Virus record (IMG/VR): IMGVR_UViG_3300023301_000006
Location: 1-64,000 of that record
Reading direction: 5' to 3' (one strand)
Length of the DNA stretch: 64,000 nt
From: a virus
In this document: piece by piece, positions 62,691 to 64,000 of the stretch
How the letters are laid out: each line of letters opens with the position of its first letter
Numbering within the stretch: the stretch's first letter is position 1
The notes under the pieces: model-generated
What the model was told of the DNA's origin: nothing
Databases searched by the model: none
Seen by the model: only the letters and a program-made list of their open reading frames with translations
Made by a program: the position numbers and the translations under genes

Positions 62691-63410
62691 ATGAACAACT
62701 TAGATGTAGTCAAGCACGGTAGCTTGATAGACGCAACGTCAGAGAAACCCTTTTCACAATTTGAACAACAGTTTATAGCAGAGGCACTGTCAAAGATTTC
62801 TATGGAGGACAATGAACTGAAGGATACGGAGATAGACGTAGATGAACTTTACGAAGAGTGTTTTGGAGGTGTTCCGTCAGGGGTCACTAAGAAAAAGGCT
62901 TATGGAGCCCTAGAGGGATTGACAGAGAAAAAGATAACGATACATGTAAATGGACTAAAAAGGAAAGAGAGAGCATCATTCTCGTGGCTCAGCTTGTTCG
63001 TATATGACAAAGTTACAGGCAAGGCTACAGCCCATATTAACAAAGATGCAGCAATATATTTGTTGAATCTTGACGATAATTTCACAAAGATAAAAAGGGA
63101 GATATACATGCTAATGAGTAATACTTATGGTACAAGACTCTTAGAACTCATGAGTAAGGTATATGGTGCTGTGAATGAGAGACTCTTTACAATAGAAGAA
63201 TTGAGAAAACTGCTTCATGTGGGGGACAGGTATCCGAGTAACTACGACCTTAAGAGATATGTAATAGAGCCAGCCATCGAAGGAGTGAATGAACTAGCAG
63301 ACTTTGTATTAAGTTATGAACAGATTAAAACAAAAAGGAGAATATCACACTTCAAATTTACAAAGCACAAGAAGAAAGATTTAGATGAGCACAAGCCTAT
63401 AGAGTTTTAA
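62691..63410 (+). CDS. rep: Rep_3-like plasmid replication initiator
   Basis: 239 residues. Two winged-helix-type halves: N-terminal S-Q-F-E-Q-Q-F-I-A-E-A-L-S-K-I and A-Y-G-A-L-E-G-L-T-E-K-K; central S-F-S-W-L-S-L-F and A-T-A-H-I-N-K; then N-T-Y-G-T-R-L-L-E-L-M-S-K, F-T-I-E-E-L-R-K-L-L and Y-D-L-K-R-Y-V-I-E-P-A, the typical Rep_3 second domain. Five iterons and an AT-rich tract lie directly upstream. It would start theta replication and control copy number. AGGAGATG ribosome site. Strong evidence that the element can exist as a plasmid. Confidence 0.85.
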   Translation: MNNLDVVKHGSLIDATSEKPFSQFEQQFIAEALSKISMEDNELKDTEIDVDELYEECFGGVPSGVTKKKAYGALEGLTEKKITIHVNGLKRKERASFSWLSLFVYDKVTGKATAHINKDAAIYLLNLDDNFTKIKREIYMLMSNTYGTRLLELMSKVYGAVNERLFTIEELRKLLHVGDRYPSNYDLKRYVIEPAIEGVNELADFVLSYEQIKTKRRISHFKFTKHKKKDLDEHKPIEF

Positions 63411-63495
63411 CAGCTCCATTTGTGTGTATCCACAACGCACCGTAGAAAGGAGGTCCACACCACTTTACACAGCTTAGTAACTACTGCTTTTGTTG

Positions 63496-63521
63496 ACACC
63501 CTACCTTAACAATAAGGGTGT
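63496..63521 (+). terminator. Hairpin after rep
   Basis: ACACCCT/AGGGTGT hairpin followed by ATTTA; a weak terminator. The stretch 63411-63610 has no ORF. It contains GTATCCACA (one base off a DnaA box) and an orphan AAAGGAGG. Confidence 0.5.
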
Positions 63522-63610
63522 ATTTAGCATACAAAGAATACAGTAAAGGTGAATCAAATCCTTACAAGCTCAATGATTTCCTTACAATGCCTCGGAATAG
63601 TTTTGTAAAT

Positions 63611-63638
63611 AAAAAATAACCTCCGTTAAGAGGTTACA
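63611..63638 (-). terminator. Terminator of the gene at 63634
   Basis: On the reverse strand AACCTC/GAGGTT hairpin followed by ATTTTTT. Confidence 0.8.
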
Positions 63639-63873
63639 TAATTCCTAATACTTTAAATACAAAAGATACAACAGCCCCTATAAATAAAATGGGGATTGTG
63701 AACGCCAGAAAGGATATTATATTATCCATCAGTTTGTCAAATACATTCGACCAATTAGTGTTTATAATGAATGCTTCATACATTTCTTCAAAGGCAAAGA
63801 CTATCAACATAGCCAGAGAGCCAATTACAAAAAGTGAAAGAAGAGAATTTAATATGGACTCTATAGCAGCCAT
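63634..63873 (-). CDS. Small membrane protein
   Basis: 79 residues with two long hydrophobic segments (about 8-32 and 49-75). Starts inside the end of the upstream gene. Function unknown. Confidence 0.6.
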   Translation of the reverse strand: MAAIESILNSLLSLFVIGSLAMLIVFAFEEMYEAFIINTNWSNVFDKLMDNIISFLAFTIPILFIGAVVSFVFKVLGIM

Positions 63874-64000
63874 AACATATCAAACCCAAACAAGTGTAAG
63901 ATGAATCCCACTATAAAGCCAATGGACGCAAGACACAACGTAACAATAATTGTACTAAAGAGAGCAAGTATAGTAGCATATAGGAACGTTCCTACCCATT
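63861..64000 (-). CDS. Membrane protein, cut by the window edge (partial)
   Basis: 46 visible residues (V-G-T-F-L-Y-A-T-I-L-A-L-F ... F-I-V-G-F-I-L-H-L-F-G), at least one membrane segment, TAG stop. Overlaps the next start by 13 bases. The N-terminus lies beyond the window. Confidence 0.6.
   Translation of the reverse strand, partial: WVGTFLYATILALFSTIIVTLCLASIGFIVGFILHLFGFDMLWLL

Noticed and set aside
1-64000. TGA as glycine (code 25)
   Set aside because: Residues at informative sites (PG-binding G-P-Q-T-W, RecJ N-E-W, Sak4 K-W-T) are typical Trp positions, and Gly would break these motifs.

Overview
This looks like part of a large, AT-rich phage-plasmid genome of a low-GC bacterial host, probably Bacillota-like. 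The evidence for the host is strong AGGAGG ribosome sites, TTGACA/TTGTAA-17-TATAAT promoters and an adenosylcobalamin-type ribonucleotide reductase. The window is not a complete genome: both ends cut through genes. Its main peculiarity is the genetic code. At 27 places in 18 genes a conserved protein family continues unbroken through an in-frame TGA, and where the family is known the position is normally Trp. Every gene whose end I traced stops with TAA or TAG. TGA is therefore read as Trp (code 4-like). The tRNA array contains a tRNA with anticodon UCA right after a CCA-anticodon tRNA-Trp.

Layout. 1-5455 (+): end of the tail module (XkdX-like), small membrane proteins, a large subtilase/amidase/phosphodiester-glycosidase lysin, a second subtilase and a holin-like protein. 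5471-33348 (-): nucleotide metabolism (HAD nucleotidase, NCS2 permease, deoxyribosyltransferase-like protein, thymidine kinase, dUTPase, class II RNR, dNMP kinase) and replication/recombination (RuvC-like resolvase, DnaE-type polymerase, RecJ, primase, DnaB helicase, Sak4-like ATPase, ssDNA-binding-like protein), then a peptidase, two members of a zinc-ribbon family and a lytic transglycosylase. Seven group I introns interrupt the RNR, polymerase and helicase genes, and the helicase also carries an intein. 33555-45014 (+): small early-type genes behind many near-identical promoters, a structured RNA of about 580 nt (ROOL-like), and 18 recognisable tRNAs plus several tRNA-like or unresolved RNA segments. 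45140-62167 (-): CYTH protein, phosphoesterases, an NAD-salvage set (PnuC, NadR, NMN adenylyltransferase), then a tandem array of short paralogous proteins. 62168-62690: a plasmid-type origin with an AT-rich direct-repeat tract and five 21-bp iterons. 62691-63410 (+): a Rep_3-like initiator. 63634-64000 (-): small membrane proteins.

How it fits together: the element probably persists as an iteron-controlled plasmid and replicates lytically with its own polymerase, primase and helicase. It supplies its own dNTPs and NAD, brings a tRNA set that covers its reassigned codon, and lyses the cell with a proteolytic plus peptidoglycan-degrading lysin set. All functions are inferred by reading motifs from the sequence; no database search was run.
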